22,972 nt of DNA from a virus, in the IMG/VR virus record IMGVR_UViG_3300025892_000167, positions 1 to 22,972 of that record. The stretch is one strand, 5' to 3'. The translations under genes were made by a program, and so were the position numbers. Positions 12,002-19,182 of this stretch are shown here, piece by piece. The notes below the pieces were generated by a model that saw only the letters and a program-made list of their open reading frames with translations, was not told the DNA's origin and searched no databases. Position 1 is the stretch's first letter, and each line of letters begins with the position of its first letter.

Positions 12002-13222
12002 ATGCCATTTTCATTTCGTACAGCAGCTTTAAATTTTGGAACTTCTGTTTTAACAAATACTATTTCAAACGCTATATCTCGTAAAAGTGGTAGAGGTGGT
12101 TCATATGATTTTGCAGATTTAAACAACTTTAGTGAAGGCCTTGGAAAACTTGGAATGAAAAATCTTAGATATCCCTTAGATGTAGAAGCAGCTCCAGGCT
12201 TAGGAAATCAAGGACATTATATTATGTTCTTTATTAATGAACAAACACGTTCAGAGTTGAAGGTTGGCAGAGGCACAGGATATAGGGGAGGTACAGGTGT
12301 AGGAGACCATGGCTTTGGTTCTAATACAAAAGGAAATTATAACTATACAGCTCCAAAAAAAAGAAGTACCTATGGTTCAAATGAAGAGGATAGAGAAATT
12401 GATGGACTTAAGCTTAATGCTACAAATAAGGGTAAATTAAGAACAGAATTTGAGTTTGAAAATTTAAATAGAAAACCAGTTGGTGCTGGAGAATCAACAG
12501 TATTCGTAAAGAGAAGAGCAACAAAAAGATTAAATACTGCAATTAGTATGTACATGCCAACAGGAGTTAAAGCTACATATGGTGCAAATTATCAAGATTC
12601 TGCTATAGGTCAAGGTGCAAGATTTGCTGCTGACCTTTATTCTGATATCATGGCAGGTACAAAAGCTAGTGATGCTGTGTTAGATACTTTAGCAAATGAC
12701 TTTCCTCAAGCTGTAAGAGAAGCAGCAATACTTGCTGCATTAAAATTAGCAGAAAATGTTCCAGGCTTTCAAGGTGCAACAGATGTATTAGGAATGGCAA
12801 CAGGAGAAGTTGTTGCAGAGAGATTAGAACTGGCTTTTAGAAATATTAACAAAAGAAAATTTCAATATACTTTTAAGATGTTACCAAAAAGTCGAGAAGA
12901 GGTTGATATGGTACATGAAATAGTTCTTGCGTTTAAAAAACATATGTCTGCATCATTTAAAGATGGAAATAGGTCTGGAAAAACATTAGTTGTGCCAGAC
13001 ACATTTAATATTGAATATATGTACAACGGTAGTGGTAATCAATACCTTCATAAAATATCAGAGTGTGTATTAGAAACAGTAGATGTATCGTATGGTGGCG
13101 ACAGATATAAAACTTTTGCTGGAGTTGATGGTAAAGGTGCTCCTCCAGTAGAAACCACATTATCTCTTAATTTTGCAGAACTAGAATTAATTTCAAGAGA
13201 ACGTATAGAAGAGGGATTCTAA
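12002..13222 (+). CDS. 48: Baseplate tail-tube cap gp48 (406 aa)
   Basis: gp48 sits on the hub and, with gp54, initiates the tail tube. The N-terminus is low-complexity and Gly/Ser-rich (about 1-170). GHYIMFFINEQTRSEL near 74-90 resembles the strand that begins the tube-like domain. The C-terminal domain matches T4 gp48: RKFQYTFKMLPKSREEVDMV (T4 KVFTWDLTPRSTEDLMA), a helix IVLAFKKHM, VVPDTFNIEYMY, ISECVLETVDVSY (T4 GPCQIQSIRFD) and TTLSLNFAELELISRERI (T4 FTLEITMREIITLNRA). T4 gp48 is 364 aa. A ribosome binding site AGGAG lies 8 bases upstream and the late promoter just before it. gp53 follows after 2 bases. Confidence 0.85.
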   Translation: MPFSFRTAALNFGTSVLTNTISNAISRKSGRGGSYDFADLNNFSEGLGKLGMKNLRYPLDVEAAPGLGNQGHYIMFFINEQTRSELKVGRGTGYRGGTGVGDHGFGSNTKGNYNYTAPKKRSTYGSNEEDREIDGLKLNATNKGKLRTEFEFENLNRKPVGAGESTVFVKRRATKRLNTAISMYMPTGVKATYGANYQDSAIGQGARFAADLYSDIMAGTKASDAVLDTLANDFPQAVREAAILAALKLAENVPGFQGATDVLGMATGEVVAERLELAFRNINKRKFQYTFKMLPKSREEVDMVHEIVLAFKKHMSASFKDGNRSGKTLVVPDTFNIEYMYNGSGNQYLHKISECVLETVDVSYGGDRYKTFAGVDGKGAPPVETTLSLNFAELELISRERIEEGF

Positions 13223-13224
13223 TT

Positions 13225-13791
13225 ATGTATTTTCAATCCATTCCAAAAATACCTTACGATTCATATGGAAATTATGACTTCAAAGTTGTTACCAATTTAT
13301 TAAGACGTGTCGCTGTTCGTGCAAAAGTAAAAGCAAACACATTAATGTACGACACCTATGATGTAAAGAATGGTGAAACACCAGAGTCTATTGCTTACAA
13401 ATTGTATGATGATGCAACTTTACATTGGGTTGTTCTTATTGTAAATGATATCACAGACCGTTATCATCAATGGCCTATGTCATACATACAATTTAGTAAA
13501 TATGTTACTGAAAAATATGTTAACACAGATGGAACTTCCAATGTGAGTGGTGTACATCATTATGAAATTGCACAAAGTTCTGGTGATACCGATACTAAAA
13601 TAGAGGTATATAATAATTCTGCATTGTATACTGGTGACACAGACTTTTATGCGTCTGCAACAACGGTTACAAACTATGAATATGAAGAGACACTACAAGA
13701 TAAAAAAAGAAAAATTCGATTACTTGACCCAAGATATGTAGAACGATTTGTAGATGAATATGTAAACCTAATGAGAGAGTCAGTATTGTAA
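13225..13791 (+). CDS. 53: Baseplate wedge subunit gp53 (188 aa)
   Basis: gp53 joins neighbouring wedges around the hub in the T4 baseplate. The sequence contains the family's LysM-like segment: YDVKNGETPESIAYKLYDDA then TLHWVVLIVNDITDRYHQWP (T4 gp53 has PEELANAIYGNPQLYWVLLMCNDNYDPYYGW). The C-terminus ends in a helix KKRKIRLLDPRYVERFVDEY then VNLMRESVL, as in T4 (RQIKIIAKSDINSFMNDLIR). Its length of 188 aa is close to T4 (196 aa). It sits between gp48 and the hub protein, with its stop and the next start sharing one base (TAATG), so stoichiometric co-translation is likely. Confidence 0.9.
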   Translation: MYFQSIPKIPYDSYGNYDFKVVTNLLRRVAVRAKVKANTLMYDTYDVKNGETPESIAYKLYDDATLHWVVLIVNDITDRYHQWPMSYIQFSKYVTEKYVNTDGTSNVSGVHHYEIAQSSGDTDTKIEVYNNSALYTGDTDFYASATTVTNYEYEETLQDKKRKIRLLDPRYVERFVDEYVNLMRESVL

Positions 13792-15089
13792 TGTCTATGA
13801 GTGGAACAGGCTACGGTATACAGTATGCTGGTGAATATACGTTAAAAAAATTACAGTTGATTAATGCTGATGGTCAAAAAAGTATAGATTTAACTGGGAT
13901 AACATTAGAAATAAATATTTTTGAAAATATATTTTTAAATGCAATTTCAGCAAGTTTGATGGTAGTAGATACAGCTGACCTTATTAATAATATTGGAATT
14001 TATGGACAAGAGTTTGTTGAGTTAGAAATAGAAACCCCCTCTTTGGACGATTACGCTATCAAACAGACGTTTTCAGTATATAAAGTTGGTGCAAGAGAAG
14101 ACGCAAATGCTGGAGCTTCAATATATGAATTGTCTTTAGTATCCCCAGAATTTATGTTAAACCACCGTAGAAGAATATCAAAGAGTTATAACGGAAATAT
14201 ATCTACCATAGTAGAGGATGCTTTGACAAATGACCTTTATGTTCAAACAGAAAAAGAACTATTCATAGAACCAACTAAGGGCGTTAGAAACATAGTTTCT
14301 CCAAACTTACATCCATACATGCTTATACAAAATCTTGCATTGGAAGCACAATCAGCAACAAGTGCATCTCCCCATTATCTGTTTTTTGAAAATCTGAGGG
14401 GATTTTGGTTTATAAGTTTACAGGAGTTATATAATCAAGACACGATAGGCGTGTATAATGCAACTCAAGCTGGAGAACTCTTAGACAATAAAACAATTGA
14501 TATTCAATCACAACTAGAAGCAGTTATAAACTATAACATTACAGGAAATAATGATACTTTAATGAACATAAAAAGTGGAATGTTAGGTTCTACAATTATC
14601 ACGCATGATATATATAACAAGAGTTACAATAAAAATACTTATGGGTATTTTAATGATTTTGAAAAACATGGCAGGATAGATGCAATGCCTATTTATAGTG
14701 ACGAAAGGGGTATAGGAAATTTTCCAGATTCAAGAATATTTGTTAATCCCACATCAACAACCACAGATTTTCAAGACGCACAACATCATGGACAATCTTC
14801 TGTCACATCAAATCAATTATCAGAAACTTTACTTCACCGTAAAGCAAGATTTGCTGAATTGGGTAATGGAATTAAAGTGCAGATGCGAGTAAACGGAACT
14901 ACCACTCTAAATGCTGGTCAAAAAATTGTGTTTGATAAACCAGCAAATAGTGAGTTTGGAAATAGACTTGACCCAGATTATCAAGGAGAATTTTTAGTTA
15001 CACAAACAAGACACATCTTCACTCAAGTAGAAAAGAAACATGAAATAATTTTTAGTGCTGTAAAAGACGCAGTACCACAACAACAATAA
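13791..15089 (+). CDS. 27: Baseplate hub protein, gp27-like (432 aa)
   Basis: T4 gp27 forms the trimeric hub ring that holds gp5. This protein is slightly longer than T4 gp27 (391 aa). Two regions support it: HPYMLIQNLALEAQSATSAS with YLFFENLRGFWFISLQEL parallels T4 [20 protein letters not shown] with WQDIMGVNMM, and the C-terminal FAELGNGIKVQMRVNGTTTL with LNAGQKIVF then GEFLVTQTRHIFTQ parallels T4 CSTIGNFNLTPGVKIIF then EFYVDEVIHELS. The N-terminal segment with LTGITLEINIFENIFLNAIS fits the first barrel domain. No lysozyme domain is fused. Alignment is by eye, so the assignment is probable. It is the last gene of the hub operon, and an AGGAG-led small gene region follows. Confidence 0.72.
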   Translation: MSMSGTGYGIQYAGEYTLKKLQLINADGQKSIDLTGITLEINIFENIFLNAISASLMVVDTADLINNIGIYGQEFVELEIETPSLDDYAIKQTFSVYKVGAREDANAGASIYELSLVSPEFMLNHRRRISKSYNGNISTIVEDALTNDLYVQTEKELFIEPTKGVRNIVSPNLHPYMLIQNLALEAQSATSASPHYLFFENLRGFWFISLQELYNQDTIGVYNATQAGELLDNKTIDIQSQLEAVINYNITGNNDTLMNIKSGMLGSTIITHDIYNKSYNKNTYGYFNDFEKHGRIDAMPIYSDERGIGNFPDSRIFVNPTSTTTDFQDAQHHGQSSVTSNQLSETLLHRKARFAELGNGIKVQMRVNGTTTLNAGQKIVFDKPANSEFGNRLDPDYQGEFLVTQTRHIFTQVEKKHEIIFSAVKDAVPQQQ

Positions 15090-15150
15090 AGGAGAACTCT
15101 CTATTAAAAAAAGTAAAACTCAAAATTTAAATTATCGAAGGGATAAACTT

Positions 15151-15321
15151 ATGGCTAACGCAAAACGCAAACACAGAATTAAGAACATGAACTTTCAACT
15201 ACAACATAGGAGAATTGAACAACCCAATACGAAAACCGATAAATACGAGTTAATAGAGAAGGTCAAAGATGAAATACTTCAACGAACTACAAGAAGGGGT
15301 GTACGACCCCAACATATTTAA
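15151..15321 (+). CDS. Small basic protein (56 aa)
   Basis: No family recognised. Highly basic N-terminus (MANAKRKHRIKNMNFQLQHR), then a charged helical stretch ending in RTTRRGVRPQHI. AAGGGA (15138-15143) is 7 bases before the ATG, a strong signal. The 3' end overlaps the next gene by 53 bases, more than usual, which lowers confidence in the last third. The frame is open further upstream to ATT at 15103, itself 8 bases after AAAGGAG, so a rare ATT start giving 16 more residues is possible. Confidence 0.45.
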   Translation: MANAKRKHRIKNMNFQLQHRRIEQPNTKTDKYELIEKVKDEILQRTTRRGVRPQHI

Positions 15322-15934
15322 GGCGTTCTTCATAGCTGGTGGGCCTGGCAGCGGTAAGTCATTCGTTGTCAGACGCACCACAGGTGGATTAGGTTTAAGA
15401 GTGGTTAACTCAGATGATGCATTTGAACATCAACTGAAGAAGGCAAACTTGTCCCTAAAGATGCCAGCATCTGAAACAGAACCAAGAGATGTAGTACGAG
15501 ATAGAGCAAAACAAACAACTGCATCTAGAAAAGCAGGATATATTGAAGGTCGTCTTGGTATCATCATTGATGGTACTGGTAGAGATTATGATAAGATTTC
15601 AAAGGAAGCCACAGAACTACAACAACTAGGGTATGACACATATATGATATATGTCAACACATCACTTGATGTTGCACTAGAACGTAATGCAATGCGTGCT
15701 AGAACTATCGCTACTCCTATCGTTACTAAGTCATGGAATGATGTGCAAAAAAATCTTGGTAAGTTCAGTCAGTTCTTTAGACAAGGACTTGTGATTGTGG
15801 ATAATAATGATGCTGGTGATGATGTATTCGATATGGTGTCTAAACAGATAAGAGGTCTTGTAAAGAAAAAAGTTAAGAATACTAGGGCCATGCAATGGAT
15901 ACGAAACGAATTAGATAAGAAAAAACGTAGATAA
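15269..15934 (+). CDS. P-loop kinase, zeta-toxin-like (221 aa)
   Basis: The N-terminal P-loop AGGPGSGKS (23-31) is followed by VVNSDD (a strand ending in an acidic pair), an Arg-rich helix and GIIIDGTGRDYDKI, a second strand with an acidic residue. YDTYMIYVNTSLDVALERN then resembles the lid and nucleoside-kinase helix. This order (GxxGxGKS, DD, IDGTG, V.tsl..al.RN) matches phage and bacterial zeta-toxin/AAA-type small kinases, in which a sugar or nucleotide is phosphorylated; the substrate here is unknown. The C-terminus is strongly basic (KKKVKNTRAMQWIRNELDKK) and might bind nucleic acid. GAGAAGG precedes the ATG. The start overlaps the small basic gene before it. A promoter follows at 15938. 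Confidence 0.8.
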   Translation: MKYFNELQEGVYDPNIFKAFFIAGGPGSGKSFVVRRTTGGLGLRVVNSDDAFEHQLKKANLSLKMPASETEPRDVVRDRAKQTTASRKAGYIEGRLGIIIDGTGRDYDKISKEATELQQLGYDTYMIYVNTSLDVALERNAMRARTIATPIVTKSWNDVQKNLGKFSQFFRQGLVIVDNNDAGDDVFDMVSKQIRGLVKKKVKNTRAMQWIRNELDKKKRR

Positions 15935-15937
15935 TCC

Positions 15938-15966
15938 TTGACAAACCCTTCATAATCTGGTACACT
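15938..15966 (+). promoter_or_regulatory. Sigma70-type promoter
   Basis: TTGACA (15938-15943), 17-base spacer, TACACT (15961-15966; TxxAxT agreement) in the gap after the kinase gene. Expected start about 15973, giving a leader of about 29 bases with GAGGAA (15990-15995) before ATG 16002. Shares CTTGACAAAC with the site at 19182. Confidence 0.6.
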
Positions 15967-16001
15967 ATACATAGTGATTCAGATTAATGAGAGGAAATAT
16001 T

Positions 16002-16307
16002 ATGAGTAAATTAATTGATAATTATGACAAAATGTATAACAAGGAAATGGTTTCTGTTATACACACAGCATTTGAAGATGTCCCAAGAGTAGTCGCTATG
16101 GTTTGGGTAAATTCAAAAAATTCAATAGCAGAAAAATTAGATAAAGCATTTATGTTAACCAACAGTATCAATGATGCGTGGTGGAACAACAAAGATGTAG
16201 AGGCTATGTTCCCAGATAAGGCATGTAGGTCTACTAGTGTTGGCGACCAAGTACTCATAGATGGTAAGAAATGGGTTTGTGATGTAAGTGGTTGGAGAAA
16301 ATTATGA
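16002..16307 (+). CDS. Hypothetical protein with SVGD...GW C-terminal motif (101 aa)
   Basis: No named family. The C-terminus STSVGDQVLIDGKKWVCDVS with GW resembles a short beta-domain ending that is common in small marine phage proteins (S.GD...G..y.c...GW), whose function is unknown to me. The rest is a mixed alpha/beta sequence with DAWWNNKDVEAMF. I start at ATG 16002 (MSKLIDN) because GAGGAA is 6 bases upstream; the upstream ATG at 15987 lies 3 bases before that signal and has none of its own. The gene is first after a sigma70-like promoter, and its stop overlaps the next start (ATGA). Confidence 0.65.
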   Translation: MSKLIDNYDKMYNKEMVSVIHTAFEDVPRVVAMVWVNSKNSIAEKLDKAFMLTNSINDAWWNNKDVEAMFPDKACRSTSVGDQVLIDGKKWVCDVSGWRKL

Positions 16308-16543
16308 TAACAGCAATAATGATAATAACATCAATGTACATACATGGAGATATGCGAACACATATGCCATCTATGAAAGAATGTCATAAAGCAAAGACAG
16401 AGGTTTTACTACAAGACCCTATGGCAAAGATAATATGTATACCACACTATAAAGAAGATAAATCTTCAAAGATGAGTGAACGCATGGGGGGTATGATGCG
16501 TGAGATGATGAATATGATGAAAGATTTTGAAAGTGGACAGTAA
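16304..16543 (+). CDS. Small exported Met-rich protein with two cysteines (79 aa)
   Basis: No family recognised. The N-terminus (ITAIMIITSMYIHG) is a short hydrophobic stretch that could be a signal or membrane anchor. The remainder is unusually rich in Met (15 of 79 residues) with several His: HGDMRTHMPSMKECH and SERMGGMMREMMNMMKDF. C27 and C45 are the only cysteines. Met/His clusters of this kind occur in copper-binding periplasmic proteins, but that is only a resemblance. I start at ATG 16304 since GGAG (16294-16297) is 6 bases before it and it overlaps the upstream stop (ATGA). It shares S-x3-C and CIP-x-Y patterns with the product of 17729-18013. Confidence 0.65.
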   Translation: MITAIMIITSMYIHGDMRTHMPSMKECHKAKTEVLLQDPMAKIICIPHYKEDKSSKMSERMGGMMREMMNMMKDFESGQ

Positions 16544-17291
16544 AAGTCCTATTGAAAAAGAAGATACCAAAGTATTTGTAGAGGTTTTTCAGCCTTGGTC
16601 TAACATGATTGTTCGTCTAAAAATACCAGACTCAATAACAAAATCTATGATTGAAATGACAGATGAAATTATGGATGACAAAAATGCAGAAAGTGCTGGT
16701 AAAAAACTTGCTGGACAGATAGACTCAGAATTAGTGATAAGTTTTTTAGACACAGATGTTTTAGATAAAAAAAATAGCGATTTTATTTTGTCTTGTGTTC
16801 AAAGATATGTAACAGATTCTTTAAATCAAGCATATGGGTGGGACAAAGCTCAAGCAAATATAGTTACAAAAGATGATGTCTTTACGAAGTTTGAATCTAT
16901 GTGGGTTGTATCACAAAAAGATAATGAATATAATCCTTTACATCTTCATGGCACTGGCTGTGTTTCTGGTGTGTTGTATTTAAAAATACCAGAATACTTA
17001 CCAGACAGAAAGAAGAAGACTTCAAAAACAAGGTCAAGGACAACTGATGGTGCTTTAGAGTTTGTCAACAATGCATGTTTAGATGGACGATTTGCGAGTG
17101 GAATATGTTCATTTAATCCAGAGCCAGGTGAGTTATATCTATTTACTGGATATCAGCCCCACCAAGTGTACCCATTTCGTAGTGTAGATGGTAAGGGTGA
17201 AAGACGTAGTATATCATTCAATGCAGATTATATAACTAAAGAAAAATTAGAAGAACTGAGAAAAAAGGAAGCAAAAGGTAAAAATGAATAA
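16527..17291 (+). CDS. 2OG-Fe(II) oxygenase superfamily protein, paralogue 1 (254 aa)
   Basis: Belongs to the putative 2OG-Fe(II) oxygenase family seen in cyanophages (Pfam PF13759 type). Likely iron ligands are H139 and/or H141 in YNPLHLHGTG and H212 in YQPHQVYPF; R226 or R227 in GERRSISFN would bind 2-oxoglutarate. The strand SGVLYLKIPEY (147-157) matches the core jelly-roll. The start is uncertain: TTG 16527 or GTG 16533, both inside the 3' end of the preceding gene and with no good ribosome binding site, so coupling is likely; the numbering here uses TTG. It is a close paralogue of the product of 20626-21357 (shared QPWSN, WVVSQKD.EYNP, YLKIPEY, QPHQVYPFRS.DGKGERRSIS). Confidence 0.82.
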   Translation: MKVDSKSPIEKEDTKVFVEVFQPWSNMIVRLKIPDSITKSMIEMTDEIMDDKNAESAGKKLAGQIDSELVISFLDTDVLDKKNSDFILSCVQRYVTDSLNQAYGWDKAQANIVTKDDVFTKFESMWVVSQKDNEYNPLHLHGTGCVSGVLYLKIPEYLPDRKKKTSKTRSRTTDGALEFVNNACLDGRFASGICSFNPEPGELYLFTGYQPHQVYPFRSVDGKGERRSISFNADYITKEKLEELRKKEAKGKNE

Positions 17292-17424
17292 TACAGAAAC
17301 ACGTATAGACAATGTATACACAGCATTAGACAACGCAGAGAGTGATTGGGCTAAAAATTATTGGGCAACAGTACTAACAATATTATTGCGTCAAATGAGG
17401 TCAGAGAAACCCACAGTTCACTAA
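17284..17424 (+). CDS. Small hypothetical protein (46 aa)
   Basis: ATG 17284 lies within the last codons of the oxygenase gene (8-base overlap), with AAGG about 6 bases upstream (in AAAAGGTAAAA). The peptide contains ETRIDNVYTALDNAESDWAK and NYWATVLTILLRQM, a likely helical pair with a hydrophobic centre, resembling small conserved marine-phage proteins of this layout. No signal peptide. Function unknown. It sits directly upstream of the IscA-type gene. Confidence 0.6.
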   Translation: MNNTETRIDNVYTALDNAESDWAKNYWATVLTILLRQMRSEKPTVH

Positions 17425-17444
17425 ATAATAGTAGGAGTTTCTCA

Positions 17445-17726
17445 ATGGTAACATTAACAGAATCAGCAAGAGAATATCTAAAACAAGTTGGTAAACCAAA
17501 CGTCTACCTTAGCGTACAAGGGGGTGGGTGTAGTGGTTTTACTTATGTGTGGGATACCACAGATGAGAAACCAACTGTAGAAAACCTTCACGTTGACCCT
17601 ATAGCAGAAATGTATGTATTGGGTTGCACAATAGACTATGTGAAGGAATTAGGTGGTAGCTTTCTAAAAGTTATCAATCCTAATGCCACAGCACAATGTG
17701 GTTGTGGGGAGAGTTTCGGTGTGTAA
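17445..17726 (+). CDS. A-type Fe-S cluster carrier, IscA/HesB-like (93 aa)
   Basis: IscA/ErpA/SufA family proteins carry Fe-S clusters or iron to apo-targets. The start LTESAREYLKQ and VYLSVQGGGCSGFTYVW (20-36) are typical, and the three cluster-binding cysteines are present: C29 in GGGCSGF, and C85 and C87 in AQCGCGESF. C61 (VLGCTIDYV) is extra. The family is normally about 100 aa, so it is complete. I start at ATG 17445, with TAGGAG 8 bases upstream; the longer frame from 17361 begins with TTG and adds no conserved sequence. It lies in an operon with an Nfu-type gene (18273), so the two probably act together on Fe-S proteins. Confidence 0.93.
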   Translation: MVTLTESAREYLKQVGKPNVYLSVQGGGCSGFTYVWDTTDEKPTVENLHVDPIAEMYVLGCTIDYVKELGGSFLKVINPNATAQCGCGESFGV

Positions 17727-17728
17727 CA

Positions 17729-18013
17729 ATGACCATAAATATATGGACATTTTTCTTCGTTGTTGTATTCAATAATCAATACACTTCAGCAATAGAGTAC
17801 AACAGTCTAGAACAATGTTTACAACAACAATACGAAGTAGAAAAAGACCCAAGTGTGTTATATTATGAAAGAGAATGGATTGACACATTAGAATATGGGT
17901 GTGTAAAAAGAATTAAAAGGTATGTAGAAGAATGTGAATTGCTACCAATGGATTATGTTAATAAGAAACAATGTATTCCATATTGGGAGCATTGGGCTAA
18001 AAATAGGAGATAA
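17729..18013 (+). CDS. Small exported protein with four cysteines (94 aa)
   Basis: No family recognised. The N-terminus is a short hydrophobic segment (IWTFFFVVVF, about 5-14) followed by a polar region, so a signal peptide or anchor is likely. Cysteines at 30, 58, 69 and 82 could form two disulfides outside the cytoplasm. The layout (hydrophobic start, S-x3-C at about residue 30, later Cys followed by I-P-x-Y) resembles the product at 16304-16543 and partly that at 18016-18276, suggesting a divergent family. The start at ATG 17729 is chosen since the frame before it (from 17696) overlaps the IscA-like gene. No good ribosome binding site is visible. Confidence 0.6.
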   Translation: MTINIWTFFFVVVFNNQYTSAIEYNSLEQCLQQQYEVEKDPSVLYYEREWIDTLEYGCVKRIKRYVEECELLPMDYVNKKQCIPYWEHWAKNRR

Positions 18014-18015
18014 GT

Positions 18016-18276
18016 ATGAATTTATGGTATATAACAGTTTTAGTTATTACTACATTATCGCCGCCTGAGGGTTACATGCAATACACACAAGGATTTAAAG
18101 ATGAGGCAAGTTGCCAATCATTTTTAAACGAGCCAGGTGTTAAAGAGCAAGTTGAAGCAGACATAAAATGGCAAACACAAAATGTTTTAATAGAATTAGG
18201 TGATTATACTTGTATGCAAAGAGGAGAGGCAATAGAGAAAAATGCTAGATTCGGTCATGGAGCAGTAGACATATGA
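18016..18276 (+). CDS. Small exported protein with two cysteines (86 aa)
   Basis: No family recognised. The first ~15 residues (NLWYITVLVITTLS) are hydrophobic and followed by a PPEG turn, consistent with a signal peptide or anchor. Two cysteines (C33 in DEASC and C66 in YTCM) may form a disulfide. Size, hydrophobic start and the position of the first Cys match the neighbouring 94-aa and 79-aa products. TAGGAG lies about 6 bases before the ATG. It overlaps the Nfu-like gene by four bases (ATGA), so exported and Fe-S genes are interleaved. Confidence 0.62.
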   Translation: MNLWYITVLVITTLSPPEGYMQYTQGFKDEASCQSFLNEPGVKEQVEADIKWQTQNVLIELGDYTCMQRGEAIEKNARFGHGAVDI

Positions 18277-18548
18277 GAACAGATGAAGAAGTAATAGCAG
18301 AGATTGAAAATCTTATAAACATACAGATACAACCATCTGTAGCAATGCATGGTGGTGTAGTAACATTACATTCTTTTAAAGAAGGTGTTGCAACCATGTT
18401 TATGAGTGGAGCATGTAGTGGTTGTGGTTCTTCAACTGCAACACTAAAGATGGGTATAGAACAACTATTGCAGTATCATATACCAGAAGTTAAATCAGTA
18501 GAAGGTGTAGATGATGAGAATTCTGAAGTCGCACCATATTATAGTTAG
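18273..18548 (+). CDS. Nfu/NifU C-terminal domain-like Fe-S scaffold (91 aa)
   Basis: Nfu domains hold a [4Fe-4S] cluster between two subunits through a CxxC motif and pass it on. Here C48 and C51 lie in GACSGCGSSTATLK (46-59), followed by the family helix GIEQLLQYHIPEV and V..V. The N-terminal part (VIAEIENLINIQIQPSVAMH) with GGVV matches the core (I...IRP.v...GG.v.l). It is the NfuA-type domain alone, without the A-type degenerate domain of E. coli NfuA. It starts in an ATGA overlap with the gene before. With the IscA-type protein 550 bases upstream it forms a phage-encoded pair for Fe-S biogenesis; no IscS, SufS or IscU is seen in the window. Confidence 0.93.
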   Translation: MRTDEEVIAEIENLINIQIQPSVAMHGGVVTLHSFKEGVATMFMSGACSGCGSSTATLKMGIEQLLQYHIPEVKSVEGVDDENSEVAPYYS

Positions 18549-18556
18549 GAAAAACA

Positions 18557-18982
18557 ATGTACGAATATAGATGTAAGATTGTAAAAATTGTTGACGGTGA
18601 TACAGTTGACGTGGATATAGATTTAGGCTTTGGTGTATGGATGCACAAAGAACGTATAAGACTATACGGTATTGACACGCCAGAGAGTAGAACCAGAGAT
18701 TTAGATGAAAAGAAATACGGTTTGATTGCCAAAGGTTGGATAGAAAAGTTTATGCCTCTTGGCTCAATGCAGACACTTATCACACAAAAAGATAAGTCAG
18801 GAAAGTTTGGTCGTATTCTAGGCAAGTTTAGAGTAAATGACGGTAGTTATGATATCATATTAAATGATTGGATGATAACAAATCATCATGCCGTTGCATA
18901 CTATGGTCAATCTAAACAAGACATAGCAGAACAGCATATTATCAATAGAGGTCATGTAGATTCTGCTATGGAAGAAAACTAA
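18557..18982 (+). CDS. Thermonuclease, SNase-like (141 aa)
   Basis: Staphylococcal-nuclease fold, a Ca2+-dependent nuclease of DNA and RNA. Core motifs are KIVKIVDGDTVDVDIDLGFG (7-26, with D13 and D15 near the metal site), ERIRLYGIDTPESR (32-45) and DKSGKFGRILG (79-89). R35, E43 and R86 correspond to the catalytic R35, E43 and R87 of staphylococcal nuclease. The length fits the single domain, and there is no signal peptide, so it would act in the cytoplasm, perhaps on host DNA or RNA; this role is inferred. A GGAAAA stretch 6 or more bases upstream is a modest ribosome binding site. Eight bases separate it from the Nfu-like gene. Confidence 0.92.
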   Translation: MYEYRCKIVKIVDGDTVDVDIDLGFGVWMHKERIRLYGIDTPESRTRDLDEKKYGLIAKGWIEKFMPLGSMQTLITQKDKSGKFGRILGKFRVNDGSYDIILNDWMITNHHAVAYYGQSKQDIAEQHIINRGHVDSAMEEN

Positions 18983-18988
18983 CATTGC

Positions 18989-19177
18989 ATGATTACATTA
19001 GACGAATCAAATACAGTAAAATATTATTGTTCAAACTGTTCATGTGAAAGTCATTGTCAATCAATGTGTGAAGAGCCGATAGGTGTAGGCGCTACAGATA
19101 AAGCAATAATGTGTGAGTGTGAAGAATGTGTTTGTCCTCTATGTAGTTATACAGAACAAATGAAATATGGTTCGTAA
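18989..19177 (+). CDS. Cys-rich metal-binding protein (62 aa, 10 Cys)
   Basis: Ten cysteines in 62 residues (14, 17, 19, 23, 27, 42, 44, 47, 49, 52) in two clusters: YYCSNCSCESHCQSMC and MCECEECVCPLC. Spacing CxxCxC and CxCxxCxC recalls bacterial metallothioneins (e.g. SmtA-type CxCxxCxC), or a pair of zinc knuckles. One His (H22) lies within the first cluster. Acidic residues are frequent. No family match can be claimed. The start is ATG 18989, 6 bases after the SNase stop, with no clear ribosome binding site. It precedes the promoter at 19183, so it is the last gene of its operon. Confidence 0.72.
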   Translation: MITLDESNTVKYYCSNCSCESHCQSMCEEPIGVGATDKAIMCECEECVCPLCSYTEQMKYGS

Positions 19178-19182
19178 ATGTC

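Noticed and set aside
15238-15245. GATAAATA late-promoter-like box before the kinase gene
   Set aside because: One mismatch to TATAAATA and it lies inside the small basic gene; not distinguishable from coding sequence.
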